Source: Thalassospira australica
GTDB taxonomy: Bacteria > Pseudomonadota > Alphaproteobacteria > Rhodospirillales > Thalassospiraceae
Assembly: GCF_000763295.1 (NCBI RefSeq)
Contig: NZ_JRJE01000006.1
Location: 124,001 to 188,000 of the forward strand
DNA length: 64,000 nucleotides
Direction of reading: 5' to 3'
Shown here: positions 63,120 through 64,000 of the stretch, piece by piece
Position numbering within the stretch: position 1 is the stretch's first letter
Layout of the letters: every line of letters begins with the position of its first letter
The notes under the pieces: generated by a model
Seen by the model: the letters and a program-made list of their open reading frames with translations, nothing else
What the model was told of the DNA's origin: nothing
Database searches by the model: none
Made by a program: the position numbers and the translations under genes

Positions 63120-63965
63120 TCAGGAAGTGTTTTTGCCCAGAAAATCCCGAATTGCGCCGATTTGCTCTTTGTCATTTAAATGGGGAGCATGGCCACAGTT
63201 CGCTACTACAAAAACCGGCATTTCCGGCTTTTTTTGTTTCATCTTCTCGACAATCGGTTTGGGAATCAGGTCTGATTGCGCGCCACTGATCAGCATTACC
63301 GGACACGGCAGGGCGTCAAATTCGGCCCAGGCATCAAGGGAATCAATATGTTCGGCGAAGACCCGCATGACTTCCGGGTCATAATGCATCATGAAGTTGC
63401 CGTTTGGCAGGCGGCGTACCGACCTTGATGCCAAAAAAGACCAAGTCGCGTCATCGGCTACCCCAAACGGGGCATAGACAAGCCTTACGAGTTGTTCGAC
63501 CTCGTCGATGGTTTCAAACTCGGGGGATGCCCCGACATAGGATTTGATACTTGCAACCGCATCCGGATCAAGTTCAGGGCCGATGTCATTCAAGACCAGT
63601 CTTTCGATGCGCCCGGCGACTTCTGCTGTGGCGTAAAGGCCGATCAGGCCCCCCATGGACGTGCCAATCCAGTCACATGTTTCGATGTTGAAGTGATCGA
63701 GCAATTCAAACATTTGCGCAACATAGAAGGGTACGGTGTATTGCGTATCCGGATCGCTGGCCCAGCCGGAATATCCCCGCCCGATCATGGAGGGGCACAG
63801 AACATAGTACTGATCGGTGAAATGCGGGGCGACATGATCAAAATCGTCGGCCAGGCGAGCCAGGCCATGCATCATCAAAAGCGGTCGTTTGGATGGATCA
63901 CCCCATGCCCTGACATGGACTTCATACCCGCAGCATTTGACGAAATGTTCGCGAAAGTCTGCCAT
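63120..63965 (-). CDS. Alpha/beta hydrolase
   Basis: A 281-residue alpha/beta-hydrolase-fold enzyme. The oxyanion HG motif (MMHGLARLADD) is followed by the nucleophile elbow GTSMGG (S103), the acid D232 (GAQSDLI) and the His H259 (GHAPHL). The triad is complete, so it is probably an active esterase, lipase or haloalkane/epoxide-type hydrolase; the substrate is unknown. It begins 35 bases from the right edge and has no same-strand partner in the window. Confidence 0.85.
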   Translation of the reverse strand: MADFREHFVKCCGYEVHVRAWGDPSKRPLLMMHGLARLADDFDHVAPHFTDQYYVLCPSMIGRGYSGWASDPDTQYTVPFYVAQMFELLDHFNIETCDWIGTSMGGLIGLYATAEVAGRIERLVLNDIGPELDPDAVASIKSYVGASPEFETIDEVEQLVRLVYAPFGVADDATWSFLASRSVRRLPNGNFMMHYDPEVMRVFAEHIDSLDAWAEFDALPCPVMLISGAQSDLIPKPIVEKMKQKKPEMPVFVVANCGHAPHLNDKEQIGAIRDFLGKNTS

Positions 63966-64000
63966 GAAATGCTCCTTGTCAGGGACGGGGATTTTGCGGA

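Noticed and set aside
1-64000. tRNA, rRNA, CRISPR arrays, insertion sequences, prophage
   Set aside because: I saw no rRNA or tRNA-like cloverleaf, no regular spaced repeats and no transposase, integrase or phage structural gene.

Overview
This window reads as chromosomal DNA of a free-living, respiring alphaproteobacterium, most like a Thalassospira-type member of the Rhodospirillales. That placement is inferred from overall protein style, the cbb3 oxidase/FnrL arrangement and the ffh-rpsP-rimM-trmD-rplS order; no marker gene fixes the genus. Genes are dense on both strands with long runs of same-strand operons. I saw no rRNA, tRNA, CRISPR array, insertion sequence or phage module.

Layout. 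1-4 kb: a truncated AzlC permease, then a LysR regulator divergent from an agmatinase-family ureohydrolase and convergent with an AraC regulator. 4-12.5 kb: a chemoreceptor and a complete MFP-RND-OMF efflux operon. 12.5-16.7 kb: an AlkB-type demethylase, a LacI regulator, the Tag glycosylase, YggT, DUF167 and FolD. 16.7-18.1 kb: a small accessory patch with an unknown lipoprotein, a decayed copy of the 3' end of the neighbouring SLC13 transporter gene and a DUF2059 secreted protein. 18.1-21.5 kb: the intact SLC13/TrkA-C transporter and a YcaQ-type DNA glycosylase. 21.5-27.8 kb: a polyol/sugar ABC importer with an SDR dehydrogenase and a SorC regulator. 28-31.5 kb: asd, a cyclopropane-fatty-acid-synthase-like methyltransferase and an unknown protein. 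31.5-34 kb: an ECF41-type sigma factor with a carboxymuconolactone-decarboxylase-like protein and an FMN reductase. 34-40 kb: a very large anchored periplasmic protein and leuC-(small ORF)-leuD-leuB. 40-44 kb: the translation/SRP operon ffh-rpsP-rimM-trmD-rplS. 44-46 kb: panB-panC. 46-56.3 kb: an FnrL-like regulator, ccoGHIS, ccoNOQP and a GNAT-like gene, with FNR boxes in front of ccoG, ccoN and the GNAT-like gene. 56-60.7 kb: a second Crp/Fnr regulator divergent from an SDR-TVP38 pair, then dapF and pgk. 60.7-64 kb: a small membrane protein, an orphan squalene/phytoene-synthase-family protein, a probable outer-membrane protein and an alpha/beta hydrolase.

How the genes fit together. The 46-56 kb block is a self-contained low-oxygen respiration module: oxygen sensor, oxidase, copper/heme assembly factors and cognate binding sites. 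The ABC importer cluster carries a regulator, promoter-proximal repeats, a 3' hairpin after the binding-protein gene and an intrinsic terminator before the permeases, a layout expected to give more binding protein than permease. Three genes for alkylation or crosslink repair (alkB-like, tag, ycaQ-like) lie within 9 kb. The most unusual items are the SLC13 gene remnant, the ECF41 module, the conserved-looking small ORF between leuC and leuD, and several perfect palindromes placed just upstream of genes.
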